DNA of 7,068 bases from Candidatus Caccousia avistercoris (GCA_018715025.1 DVMK01000123.1:1-7068), one strand, 5' to 3'; counted from the first letter of the stretch, positions 1-6,107 are shown. The notes: a model not told the origin generated them from the sequence alone. Program-made: numbers and translations.

Positions 1-110
1 ATAGAAAGTTTATAGAACACAACATGGAGCTGTCGATATCATGTGGTATTTGTGTGAATAATTCTATTTCCCGCGGTCATCCCCCTTGCCGCCGGTGCGC
101 AGGAAAATTT
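1..110. other. left-edge flank without recognisable gene
   Basis: This stretch is A+T-rich compared with the rest of the window. I see no credible gene in it. One forward frame stays open from the edge to 233, but it runs straight through the hairpin and T-tract at 111-162 and reads as low-quality peptide. Another forward frame entering from the left stops at 13-15, so a gene coming from the left could end there, but this cannot be shown from the window. Confidence 0.4.
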
Positions 111-162
111 CAGGCAGACTGTCTGGGGCGCAAGCCCGTTTTGGCAGCCTGCCTGTTTTTTT
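111..162 (+). terminator. Rho-independent terminator, possibly bidirectional
   Basis: Bases 111-121 pair with 145-155 as an 11-bp stem with one A-C mismatch. The loop holds an inner hairpin, GGGC (126-129) with GCCC (134-137) closed by a GCAA tetraloop of the GNRA type. Seven T residues (156-162) follow on the plus strand, so the polarity best suits a transcript entering from the left. On the minus strand the same stem lies just beyond the lipoprotein stop codon (161-163) and is followed by AAATTTT, so it may also end the leftward ABC operon. The T-tract overlaps the lipoprotein stop codon. Confidence 0.75.
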
Positions 163-799
163 ACGGTTCCGCCGCTGATTCGCTTCGGATCGATGCCGCC
201 CCGGTGAAATTCCGTGCCCACACGCCCACATAGGTGCTGCCGCCGTTCACGTCAATCACCACGTTGCGGTTCCCGCTGCCTGAGAGAAGGGACACCGGGC
301 CGTCAGAGCCGGAGCACAAGAAGACGGCGGCCTCTCCCTCCTTTCCGTCGAGGGAAAGAGAGAGTTCCACAGCGCCCCCGCCCTCCCGCTCCAGCACGGT
401 TCCGCCGAAGAGGAGCTCTGTGCCGGAGAAATTCTCGTATTCCGCCTGGTAAGAGCCGGTGTAACCGTCCACACACGGAATCCGTTCCCCCTGCAGGGAG
501 CGGTCCGGCGTCAGCGCCCGGGAACCGGCGGAGCCCACCAGCGAGCCATAGGCTTCCAGAACCGCATCCTTCCATTCTCCGTCTGTCTGTTCTGCCGCGG
601 CCTTCCAGGCGTTGTCTGTGAGGTCTGCCAGCGCGCCCGCGATGCGGTCCGATCCCTCTGCCAGAGCCTGCAGAACGGTGTCGGCGCCGTCTGCCAAGGC
701 TGGCAGAGCCTTGGCGCAGCCGCTCAGAAGAGACGCGCAGAGCAGGCCGCACAGCAGGGGCGAAAGACTCTTCCAGGAAAAACTTCGTTTCCATTTCAT
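161..799 (-). CDS. lipoprotein of a peptide-resistance ABC operon, unknown family
   Basis: A 212-residue predicted lipoprotein. The N-terminus is basic (MKWKR), then hydrophobic, and ends in a lipobox Leu25-Ser-Gly-Cys28, so mature protein should be lipidated on Cys28 and held on the outer face of the membrane. Residues 34-77 contain four 11-residue repeats starting at Ala34, Ala45, Ala56 and Ala67 (pattern A-L/A-A-D/E-x-A/S/T-D), likely a long amphipathic helix. Residues about 112-205 are Gly/Ser-rich with alternating hydrophobics, suggesting a beta domain. It is the last gene of the leftward operon: the start is 13 bases after the permease stop, and an AAGGGGG ribosome binding site (808-814) overlaps that stop codon. 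LanI-type immunity lipoproteins accompany LanFEG transporters, so a substrate-binding or immunity role is a fair inference from context. I see no sequence match to NisI or SpaI and do not recognise the family. Confidence 0.85.
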   Translation of the reverse strand: MKWKRSFSWKSLSPLLCGLLCASLLSGCAKALPALADGADTVLQALAEGSDRIAGALADLTDNAWKAAAEQTDGEWKDAVLEAYGSLVGSAGSRALTPDRSLQGERIPCVDGYTGSYQAEYENFSGTELLFGGTVLEREGGGAVELSLSLDGKEGEAAVFLCSGSDGPVSLLSGSGNRNVVIDVNGGSTYVGVWARNFTGAASIRSESAAEP

Positions 800-812
800 A
801 TTGTATTCCCCC

Positions 813-1616
813 TTACCGCCGATGCCGCCGGCCGCGGCCTTTGGCCTTCTTCCTTTTCCCCGGCCCCGCCTGGCTGCCGGGGCGGGAAACGGCCAGGATT
901 GCCGCCGTCAGCACAATGACGGCCCCCATCCCCAGAAGGGCAAGCGGCACGCTGGGGGCCTGCAGCGCCCCATTGTACTCCTCCATGTCGAAGCCGGCCA
1001 GCACCAGCGCGGCGGAGAAGGGATAGGCAGAGAGCAGGAACCCGCTTTTGAAGAACAAAATGCAGTACCCCAGAAAGAAGGCCAGGATGGAGCCGCCCAG
1101 GTAAGCGCCCCGTATTTGGCCGAAAATCAAAATGACAGGCATGCAGGCGAGGAAGGCGGTCAGCGCCGCGGCCACCACCTGCCCGCCCTGCTGCAAAACG
1201 ACCGCAGGGGTCAGGCCGGGAAGGCCGGCCAGCGCCCCGGTGAGCACCGTCACGGCCACGCTGTAGATGCCGAACAGCAGAGAAAGCAGGGCGGTGACCG
1301 CCAATTTCCCGGCCAGAAGCTTCTGGTAGGGCAGGGGGATGACGAGCAGGTTCTTCATGGTGTCGTGGGCGTTCTCCCGGTCTATGAGCCACCCGCCGAT
1401 CATCACCAGGGAGATGGGGAGAAACACCTGGGTGTTGCCCCACACCACATTGGCAAACAGGTGGACAAGGTCAAAGTCAGGGTCCCGGATTTCCGGGTTT
1501 ACAACCAGCTGGGTGCCGTACTGCACCACCGGGCAGAGGGCCAGGGCCACGACGCCCACCAGCAGGATCTGGCAGCGCCGCAGCTTCTGCCACTCCGCCT
1601 GTATAATATTCCACAT
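813..1616 (-). CDS. ABC-2 type transporter permease (second permease)
   Basis: A 267-residue membrane protein, the second permease of the transporter. About six hydrophobic segments can be drawn (near 16-32, 64-78, 105-130, 146-167, 171-192, 222-243). The cytosolic N-terminus AEWQKLRR and the segment at 79-104 (DRENAHDTMKNLLVIP, then a Lys near 104) match the ABC-2/LanE-LanG type motif in which an acidic residue, T-x-K-N-L and a Pro precede the third membrane segment; it is thought to contact the ATPase. The ATG at 1614-1616 is chosen over an in-frame upstream ATG at 1661 because AAGGAGG (1625-1631) sits 8-9 bases before it and the upstream start would lie deep in the previous gene. The C-terminus is unusual: 10 of the last 14 residues are Lys or Arg. 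It pairs with the other permease, of identical length, as a presumed heterodimer. Confidence 0.88.
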   Translation of the reverse strand: MWNIIQAEWQKLRRCQILLVGVVALALCPVVQYGTQLVVNPEIRDPDFDLVHLFANVVWGNTQVFLPISLVMIGGWLIDRENAHDTMKNLLVIPLPYQKLLAGKLAVTALLSLLFGIYSVAVTVLTGALAGLPGLTPAVVLQQGGQVVAAALTAFLACMPVILIFGQIRGAYLGGSILAFFLGYCILFFKSGFLLSAYPFSAALVLAGFDMEEYNGALQAPSVPLALLGMGAVIVLTAAILAVSRPGSQAGPGKRKKAKGRGRRHRR

Positions 1617-1629
1617 ACTCTGCACCTCC

Positions 1630-2433
1630 TTACACGCCCTGGCGCTTGTAAACCAGCGCAATCAGGGCCAGAAACACCGCGGCCTCCGCTCCGGCCACCA
1701 AAAAGGCCTGGGCGGTGGTGACAAAATAGGGACGAATCCGCTCCAGAAGCTCCAGCATCTCAGCGCCGGAATGGGAAAAATCCAGGTACTGAAAGTACCA
1801 GCGGAAGGTCAGCGGCCCGGGGAGCAGCGTCCCCAGGTTCAGGCCGAAGGGCTGGGTGAGGAAAAGGTCGTTCATGCTGAAGATATAATTGACGGCGGTG
1901 TAGAAAAAGGCAGCGATGACAGAGACGATGTAGCTCCGGTTCAGCAGCACCACCAGCAGGATGCAGGGCAGCGCCCCGGCCCACATCATGATCCCTTGGC
2001 CGACGCCCACCAGGAACAGCCGCCAGAACCCCACCGGCTCCCATCCGGCGGCCAGCACAATGACCAGAACCGCCAGGCCTCCGGCCGCCATAAAGGCGGC
2101 GGAAAAGAGAAGCAGCAGGGCCATTTTCGCCATGGCCAAAGCGGGCTTGCCCACCGGCACAGCCGCCAGGTTTTTCAGCGTGTCGTTGTCCTGCTCTTCA
2201 AAGAGCAGGCTGGCGGCCAGCACCACCAAAGCCGGCATGAGCAGCAGGTAGGCGCTCATCTGAAACAGGGTGGACATCATGCCGTCCACCGCCTCGGCCC
2301 CGCTGGTAAATTCCTGGAAGTCCGGCAGAAACAGGGCGCAGCCCAGGGGGATCAGGGCGGAGACGGCCGCCGCGGCGAAGAACAGGGGCCTGCGCCGCAG
2401 CTTGGCAAATTCACACCGCAGAAGTTTAAGCAA
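1630..2433 (-). CDS. ABC-2 type transporter permease (first permease)
   Basis: A 267-residue membrane protein starting MLKLLRCEFAKLRRRP. Six hydrophobic segments are visible (about 17-36, 61-78, 103-129, 143-164, 168-186, 240-263), with a long loop between the first two and another around 187-238. Residues 79-102 carry the family motif (FEEQDNDTLKNLAAVPVGK) shared with the neighbouring permease, so the two are probably diverged copies. I place the start at a TTG (2431-2433): GGAGG lies 8 bases upstream, and residues before it read as ATPase sequence out of frame. An ATG at 2484 is in frame but lies within the ATPase gene and has no ribosome binding site. The start overlaps the end of the ATPase by 8 bases, and the TAA stop is contained in the ribosome binding site of the next permease, so translational coupling is likely. 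The expected role is the membrane channel half of a LanFEG/CprABC-like exporter. Confidence 0.87.
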   Translation of the reverse strand: MLKLLRCEFAKLRRRPLFFAAAAVSALIPLGCALFLPDFQEFTSGAEAVDGMMSTLFQMSAYLLLMPALVVLAASLLFEEQDNDTLKNLAAVPVGKPALAMAKMALLLLFSAAFMAAGGLAVLVIVLAAGWEPVGFWRLFLVGVGQGIMMWAGALPCILLVVLLNRSYIVSVIAAFFYTAVNYIFSMNDLFLTQPFGLNLGTLLPGPLTFRWYFQYLDFSHSGAEMLELLERIRPYFVTTAQAFLVAGAEAAVFLALIALVYKRQGV

Positions 2434-3346
2434 TGCCCTCACCTCCTGTGATGCGCTTGAAATAGTCCTCCAGAGTGTCCTCATACAGGTGGGCGTCGAA
2501 TACGGTAAGCCCCGCCTCCACGAACCGCCGAACCGCCGCGCCGGTGTCCAGGCGAAGATCCCGCACGGTCAGTTCCCGGCCGTTCTCCGCAGCAGCCTGG
2601 ATCCCCATTTCCTGCCGGAGCAGCCGGGCGGCCGTCTGCGCGTCAGAAACCGAAAAGCGGAGGTATCTGCCGTTTTTCTGCTCCAGCTCCTTCAGGCTTT
2701 CCTCCTCCAGCAGAACGCCGTGGTCGATGATCCCGATGTCGTGGGCCAGCAGGGCGATTTCAGAGAGGATATGGCTGGAAATGAGGATTGTCTTGCCCCG
2801 CTCCTCGCACAGCGCCCGGATGAAATCTCGCATCTCGGCAATACCGATGGGATCCAGGCCGTTGATGGGTTCGTCCAGAATCAGCAGCTCCGGGTCGTGC
2901 ATCACCGCCAGGGCGATGGCCAGCCGCTGCTTCATGCCCAGGGAATATTGGGAGTAGAGCTTCTTGTCCCGGTAAGGCAGGTTGACCAGCTCCAAAGCGC
3001 CTTTGATGCAGCCGGGATTCCTGAGCCCCCGCAGCCGGGCGAAGATCCGCAGGTTCTCGGTGCCGGTCAGGTTGGGGTAAAAGCCGGGGGACTCGATGAG
3101 GCTGCCGATGCGGGGCAGCAGCCGCTTCTCGTTCCCCTTCAGGGGGCGGCCGAACAGGCACACTGTGCCGGAGGTGGGGGCGGTCAGGCCCAGAAGCATG
3201 CGCATGGTGGTCGTCTTTCCCGCTCCGTTGCGCCCCAAAAGGCCGTAAATGCGCCCCTTCTGCACATGGAGATGCAAGCTGGAAACGCTGACCTGCTCCC
3301 CGTACCGTTTGGTGAGTCCTTTGGTTTCAATGATACAGTCGCTCAT
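2426..3346 (-). CDS. ABC transporter ATPase, BcrA/LanF (CprA-like) family
   Basis: A 306-residue ATPase that powers the two adjacent permeases. Walker A is GRNGAGKT (38-45). The Q-loop position reads IGSLIES with Glu85 in place of Gln, the E-loop described for lantibiotic-immunity ATPases such as NukF. The signature is the divergent YSLGMKQ (134-140). Walker B is LLILDEP (154-160) with catalytic Glu159, followed by INGLDPIGI, typical of the BcrA/LanF group. The switch histidine is His192 in ISSHILSE. The C-terminal 90 residues after the nucleotide domain have the usual length for the group. The ATG at 3344-3346 has AAAGGAGG (3356-3363) 9 bases upstream. First gene of the leftward operon, divergent from the two-component genes. 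The family acts in export of or protection from antimicrobial peptides such as bacitracin and lantibiotics; the actual substrate cannot be read from sequence. Confidence 0.95.
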   Translation of the reverse strand: MSDCIIETKGLTKRYGEQVSVSSLHLHVQKGRIYGLLGRNGAGKTTTMRMLLGLTAPTSGTVCLFGRPLKGNEKRLLPRIGSLIESPGFYPNLTGTENLRIFARLRGLRNPGCIKGALELVNLPYRDKKLYSQYSLGMKQRLAIALAVMHDPELLILDEPINGLDPIGIAEMRDFIRALCEERGKTILISSHILSEIALLAHDIGIIDHGVLLEEESLKELEQKNGRYLRFSVSDAQTAARLLRQEMGIQAAAENGRELTVRDLRLDTGAAVRRFVEAGLTVFDAHLYEDTLEDYFKRITGGEGIA

Positions 3347-3364
3347 AGGCGGGTACCTCCTTTG

Positions 3365-3376
3365 GTTGATATCAAC
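3365..3376. promoter_or_regulatory. perfect 12-bp palindrome before the ABC operon
   Basis: GTTGATATCAAC is a perfect palindrome immediately upstream of the ATPase ribosome binding site (3356-3363). If the weak minus-strand -10 candidate TGTTAT (bases 3385 to 3380) is used, transcription would start near or inside this palindrome. It could be an operator or only a chance dyad; no known regulator motif is recognised. Confidence 0.4.
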
Positions 3377-3391
3377 AGGATAACACCCCCG

Positions 3392-3431
3392 CCTTGAGAG
3401 AACCCTGAGCCTACCTTACTTTATCTCTGAG
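3392..3431. promoter_or_regulatory. candidate response-regulator binding site: 11-bp phased direct repeats
   Basis: On the plus strand CCTTGAG (3392-3398), CCCTGAG (3403-3409) and CTCTGAG (3425-3431) start 11 and then 22 bases apart. A degenerate copy, CCTTACT, sits exactly at the missing position (3414-3420). Same-strand half-sites spaced one helical turn apart are what OmpR-family regulators bind. On the minus strand the second copy coincides with the -35 position for the weak -10 at 3380-3385, as expected for an activator-dependent promoter. The array also ends 15 bases before the -35 of the regulator gene's own promoter, so one site could control both directions. Confidence 0.5.
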
Positions 3432-3446
3432 ATTTTTCCGCGGCCA

Positions 3447-3475
3447 TAGGCAGGCGGCCCCTTTGGCGGTATAAT
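3447..3475 (+). promoter_or_regulatory. sigma-A promoter of the response regulator-kinase operon
   Basis: A perfect -10 TATAAT (3470-3475) lies 17 bases after TAGGCA (3447-3452), which matches the TTGACA consensus at four of six positions. The predicted start, near 3482, gives a leader of about 20 bases that includes the AGGAGG ribosome binding site (3488-3493) of the response regulator. Confidence 0.7.
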
Positions 3476-3502
3476 AAGACGGAGGAAAGGAGGCGGCCTG
3501 GG

Positions 3503-4195
3503 ATGGATCATAAAATTTTGCTGGTGGATGACGACCGGGACCTTTTGGAGATGCTGTGCTCCATTTTCCGCCGGGCGGGCTATGCGGAGCTTTTGACGGC
3601 CTCCTCCGGCGGCGAAGCCCTGCGGATCTGGCGGGAGCAGAATCCGGATTTGCTTATTTTGGATGTGAGGATGCCGGGGATGGACGGATTTGCGGTTCTT
3701 CGGGAAATCCGGCGCGTCAGCCGGGTTCCCGTCCTGATGCTCACCGCCCGGGGCGAGGCGGAGGACCGGGTGGCAGGGCTGGAGCTGGGGGCGGACGACT
3801 ACCTTTCCAAGCCCTTTTTGCCCAAAGAGCTGCTTTTGCGGGTAAGGGCCATTCTCCACCGAGCTTACCCAGAGCCGAACCGCAGGGTAGAGCTGGCGGC
3901 CTCCACCGTGGATTTGGAGAAGGCGGAGGTCTGCCGGGGCGGGGAGCGGATTCCCCTCACCGCCAAGGAGCTGCAGCTGTTGGAAAAGCTCTATGAAAAC
4001 GCAGGGCGCATCGTCACCACCGGCGCCCTGTGCAGCGCCGTGTGCGGGGAATTCTGGCAGGGGTACGAGAGCACCCTCTCCACCCATATCCGCCACCTGC
4101 GCGAGAAAATCGAGGCCAATCCCTCCCGGCCGGTTTCCCTGGTGACGGCCAAGGGGCTGGGGTACCGGCTCAATTTGAAGGGGGCGAAGCCGTGA
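3503..4195 (+). CDS. OmpR/PhoB-family response regulator
   Basis: A 230-residue cytoplasmic transcription regulator. The receiver domain (about 3-118) has the acidic pocket Asp10-Asp11, phospho-acceptor Asp54 in LLILDVRMPGMDG, switch Thr81 and Lys103 in LSKPF. The C-terminal winged-helix domain (about 128-226) has the recognition-helix region STLSTHIRHLREKI near 190-203 and the wing motif TAKGLGYRL typical of the OmpR/PhoB group. All residues needed for phosphotransfer are present. The ATG at 3503 has AGGAGG 9 bases upstream. The gene overlaps the kinase start by four bases and is divergent from the ABC transporter operon, so the transporter operon is the obvious target; the phased repeats at 3392-3431 are the candidate site. 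By arrangement it resembles CprR or LanR-type regulators, but the specific family member cannot be named. Confidence 0.95.
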   Translation: MDHKILLVDDDRDLLEMLCSIFRRAGYAELLTASSGGEALRIWREQNPDLLILDVRMPGMDGFAVLREIRRVSRVPVLMLTARGEAEDRVAGLELGADDYLSKPFLPKELLLRVRAILHRAYPEPNRRVELAASTVDLEKAEVCRGGERIPLTAKELQLLEKLYENAGRIVTTGALCSAVCGEFWQGYESTLSTHIRHLREKIEANPSRPVSLVTAKGLGYRLNLKGAKP

Positions 4196-5565
4196 ACCCG
4201 GTGCGGCGGTTTTTCCGGCGCTACATTTTCTCTACCATTGGAATTTTGGCGCTGTTCTTTCTGGTCAATCTTTTGCTGATCCTGAGCCTTCTGATCTCTG
4301 GCTGCATGAGCGGGGCGCAGGGCGGCTTGTCGGTGCAGGCGTTGTCGGGCCATGTGACACGGCAGAACGGCGTCTGGACGGCGGACGGCGCGGCCGTTTC
4401 CCTGCTGCGGGAAAACGAAGCCTGGGCCATGCTTCTGAACGAGAGCGGCACGGTGGTCTGGGAGCAGGACCTTCCCCAGGAGCTTCCCCGGGCGTACACC
4501 AGCGCCCAGGTGGCCTCCTTCAGCCGCTGGTACCTGCAGGATTATCCGGTGAAGGTCTGGGCGCGGGAGGACGGCGGGCTGATGGTGGTGGGCTTCGCCC
4601 CCGGCTCCTGGGTGAAATATTACTTTTCCATGGAAACGCCCGCCCTGCTGCGGCTTCTTGCAGGGGCCGTCGTGGTTTTTGCCTTCAACCTGCTGCTGAT
4701 GGTTTTCCTCATGCTGCGCAACACCCGCAGGGTGGAAAAGGCCATGTCGCCCCTTTTGCAGGGCATTCAGGATCTGGGCCGGGGCAGGCACCGCGCCCTG
4801 GAAGAAAAAGGGGAGCTGGCCGAAATCAGCGCGGGGCTGAACCGGGCCGGGGATTACCTGCTGCAGAAGGACAACACCCGGGCCGAGTGGATCCGCGGCG
4901 TGTCCCACGACATCCGCACCCCCCTTTCCATGGTGCTGGGCTACGCCAGCCAGCTGGAGGACGACAGCGCCCTTCCCCCAGAGGCCAGGCGGCAGGCCGG
5001 GATGATCCGGCGGCAGGGGGAGCGACTGCGGGCCCTGGTGGAGGATCTGAACCTGACCACCAGGCTGGAGTATGCGCTCACGCCGCTGCGCCGGGAAAAG
5101 ACCGATCTGGTGGAGATTGGCCGCCAGGCGGTGAGCGGGGTGCTCAACGGCGGGCTGCCGCAGCAGTATGAGCTGGAATTTTCTGAGGAGCATCCGGGAA
5201 GGGCGGCGCAGCTTTCCGGCGACCCCGCCCTGCTGCGGCGGATGCTGGACAATCTCATCCGCAACAGCATGGTTCACAATCCCCAGGGGTGCCGCATCTC
5301 CGTCACGGTGAGCGCCGGGGACGGGCAGGCCGCCTGCACGGTGGCGGACGACGGCGGCGGTATGGAAGCCGCCGCCTGTGAGGCCATGAACCAAAGGCAG
5401 GACGTTTTTCCCCTGCGGGGAAGCGCGGGCGGCGGGGAACACGGCATGGGCCTCAGGCTGGTGCGGCAGATTGCCCAGGCGCACGGCGGAACGGTGCGCT
5501 TTGAACCGGCAGAGCCCCACGGCCTGCGGGTCAAAATCACCTTCCCCACCGGCGGGGCGGCCTGA
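4192..5565 (+). CDS. sensor histidine kinase, two membrane segments
   Basis: A 457-residue membrane kinase partner of the preceding regulator. Membrane segments lie near 12-36 and 151-175, flanking an extracellular sensor region of about 115 residues, so it is not an intramembrane-sensing BceS-type kinase with a minimal loop. A divergent HAMP-like linker (about 176-228, with GELAEISAGLNRAGDYL) leads to the H-box SHDIRTPLS with phospho-acceptor His239. The ATPase domain has the N-box LDNLIRNSMVHNP (key Asn358), G1 box DDGGG (386-390) and G2 box GEHGMGL (415-421). The start is GTG at 4192-4194, forming a GTGA overlap with the regulator stop, with a GAAGGGGG-type ribosome binding site about 7 bases before it. 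The in-frame upstream ATG at 4030 lies inside the regulator gene and has no signal. The domains imply ligand-responsive phosphorylation of the adjacent regulator; an antimicrobial peptide as ligand is inferred from the neighbouring transporter. Confidence 0.94.
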   Translation: MNPVRRFFRRYIFSTIGILALFFLVNLLLILSLLISGCMSGAQGGLSVQALSGHVTRQNGVWTADGAAVSLLRENEAWAMLLNESGTVVWEQDLPQELPRAYTSAQVASFSRWYLQDYPVKVWAREDGGLMVVGFAPGSWVKYYFSMETPALLRLLAGAVVVFAFNLLLMVFLMLRNTRRVEKAMSPLLQGIQDLGRGRHRALEEKGELAEISAGLNRAGDYLLQKDNTRAEWIRGVSHDIRTPLSMVLGYASQLEDDSALPPEARRQAGMIRRQGERLRALVEDLNLTTRLEYALTPLRREKTDLVEIGRQAVSGVLNGGLPQQYELEFSEEHPGRAAQLSGDPALLRRMLDNLIRNSMVHNPQGCRISVTVSAGDGQAACTVADDGGGMEAAACEAMNQRQDVFPLRGSAGGGEHGMGLRLVRQIAQAHGGTVRFEPAEPHGLRVKITFPTGGAA

Positions 5566-5835
5566 ACCGGCACGGCTCCCCAGAATTTCTTTTCCCTTCC
5601 GGTTCCGTGCGGCAGCAACCGACAGAATTTTCCGGGAATATGGGGTATGCTTACCCTTAGTGGACAAAGGGAAAAAGCGCTGGACGGGGCGAAAAAGCAG
5701 GCGCTGGGGGCTTGCCCGGCCCCGGCGAACCGCTTTGCCCCTTGTCCACGAAGGGCAGGAGCAGAAACAGCCGGAAAAGCCGCGAAACGGTTCAGGTTCT
5801 GTTCCTTATCAGTTCACGGAAGGGGAGAAAACGAT
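5566..5835. other. 270-base intergenic stretch, no convincing gene
   Basis: No credible gene is seen. No hairpin-plus-T-tract terminator follows the kinase, so the transcript may continue towards the small gene at 5836. Short complementary segments just after the kinase stop (5564-5570 with 5599-5605, and 5570-5575 with 5605-5610) are ordered so that they compete rather than stack. The main content is the inverted-repeat element at 5654-5755. Confidence 0.5.
5654..5755. repeat. 102-base element bounded by 18-base inverted repeats
   Basis: The left arm 5654-5671 (CCCTTAGTGGACAAAGGG) and the reverse complement of the right arm 5738-5755 (CCCTTCGTGGACAAGGGG) agree at 16 of 18 positions. Just inside, AAAGCG (5674-5679) pairs with CGCTTT (5731-5736), and GGGGC (5686-5690) can pair with GCCCC (5719-5723), lengthening the fold. 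Each arm can also form its own small hairpin through CCCTT and AAGGG. No T-tract follows, so it is not a standard terminator. No flanking target duplication is evident. It could be a structured RNA leader for the gene at 5836, a dispersed palindromic repeat, or a MITE-like element. Confidence 0.6.
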
Positions 5836-6096
5836 ATGCCAAGAGGACGAAAGCCAGCCAACCGTTCTTCCAGGGAGCTTCTGGAAGAGCAGGAAACCCT
5901 GATTTTAGGGCTGAAGGATCAGCTTGCGCAGGCAAAGCTGCGGAAAAAAGAGCTGGAAGAAAAGGTGCAGCAGGAGGATCAGCTTTTGCTGTACCAGGCC
6001 GTGCAGCAAAGCGGCCTTCCCATGGAGGAGGCGCTTCAGCTGCTGCAGGGCCAGCCGCAGGCAGGCCAGGGGGCGGAAAACGGGTTCGGCGAATGA
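5836..6096 (+). CDS. small coiled-coil-like hypothetical protein
   Basis: An 86-residue protein of unknown function. The N-terminus MPRGRKP resembles the PRGRP core of an AT-hook. Residues about 13-56 are rich in Glu, Lys, Gln and Leu with heptad-like spacing, suggesting a helical coiled coil. A short SGLPMEEALQLL segment follows, then a Gln/Gly-rich tail. Its overall plan resembles small charged helical proteins often seen in Clostridia genomes and conjugative elements, but I cannot assign a family. I chose the ATG at 5836 because AGGGGAG (5821-5827) lies 8 bases upstream; the in-frame ATG at 5647 would add 63 residues translated from the inverted-repeat element and looks non-coding. It is closed by a strong terminator 33 bases after its stop codon. 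No promoter of its own is clear. Confidence 0.72.
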   Translation: MPRGRKPANRSSRELLEEQETLILGLKDQLAQAKLRKKELEEKVQQEDQLLLYQAVQQSGLPMEEALQLLQGQPQAGQGAENGFGE

Positions 6097-6107
6097 GCCC
6101 CGCCCCT

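Noticed and set aside
612..1721. Long plus-strand open frames opposite the lipoprotein and permeases (612-1721 and 1339-2451)
   Set aside because: They are Gln/His/Gly/Arg-rich shadows of membrane-protein genes on the other strand, without ribosome binding sites or domains.
2270..3397. 375-codon plus-strand open frame opposite the ATPase
   Set aside because: The minus strand has Walker A, Walker B, signature and switch motifs. The plus-strand frame has no ribosome binding site and atypical composition.
4294..4305. Lipobox-like LLISGC in the kinase N-terminus
   Set aside because: It lies at the end of the first membrane segment of a two-pass kinase whose basic N-terminus should be cytoplasmic; lipid modification is not expected in this family.
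3991..5667. 558-codon open frame on the minus strand, the longest in the window
   Set aside because: It lies opposite the kinase and the end of the regulator, both of which have full domain motifs. Its translation is Pro/Gly/His/Gln-rich low-complexity sequence with no recognisable domain, as expected for antisense of GC-rich coding DNA.
5660..5749. T-box or other known riboswitch in the inverted-repeat element
   Set aside because: I looked for a T-box GGTGG motif, a specifier hairpin layout and a terminator T-tract and found none.
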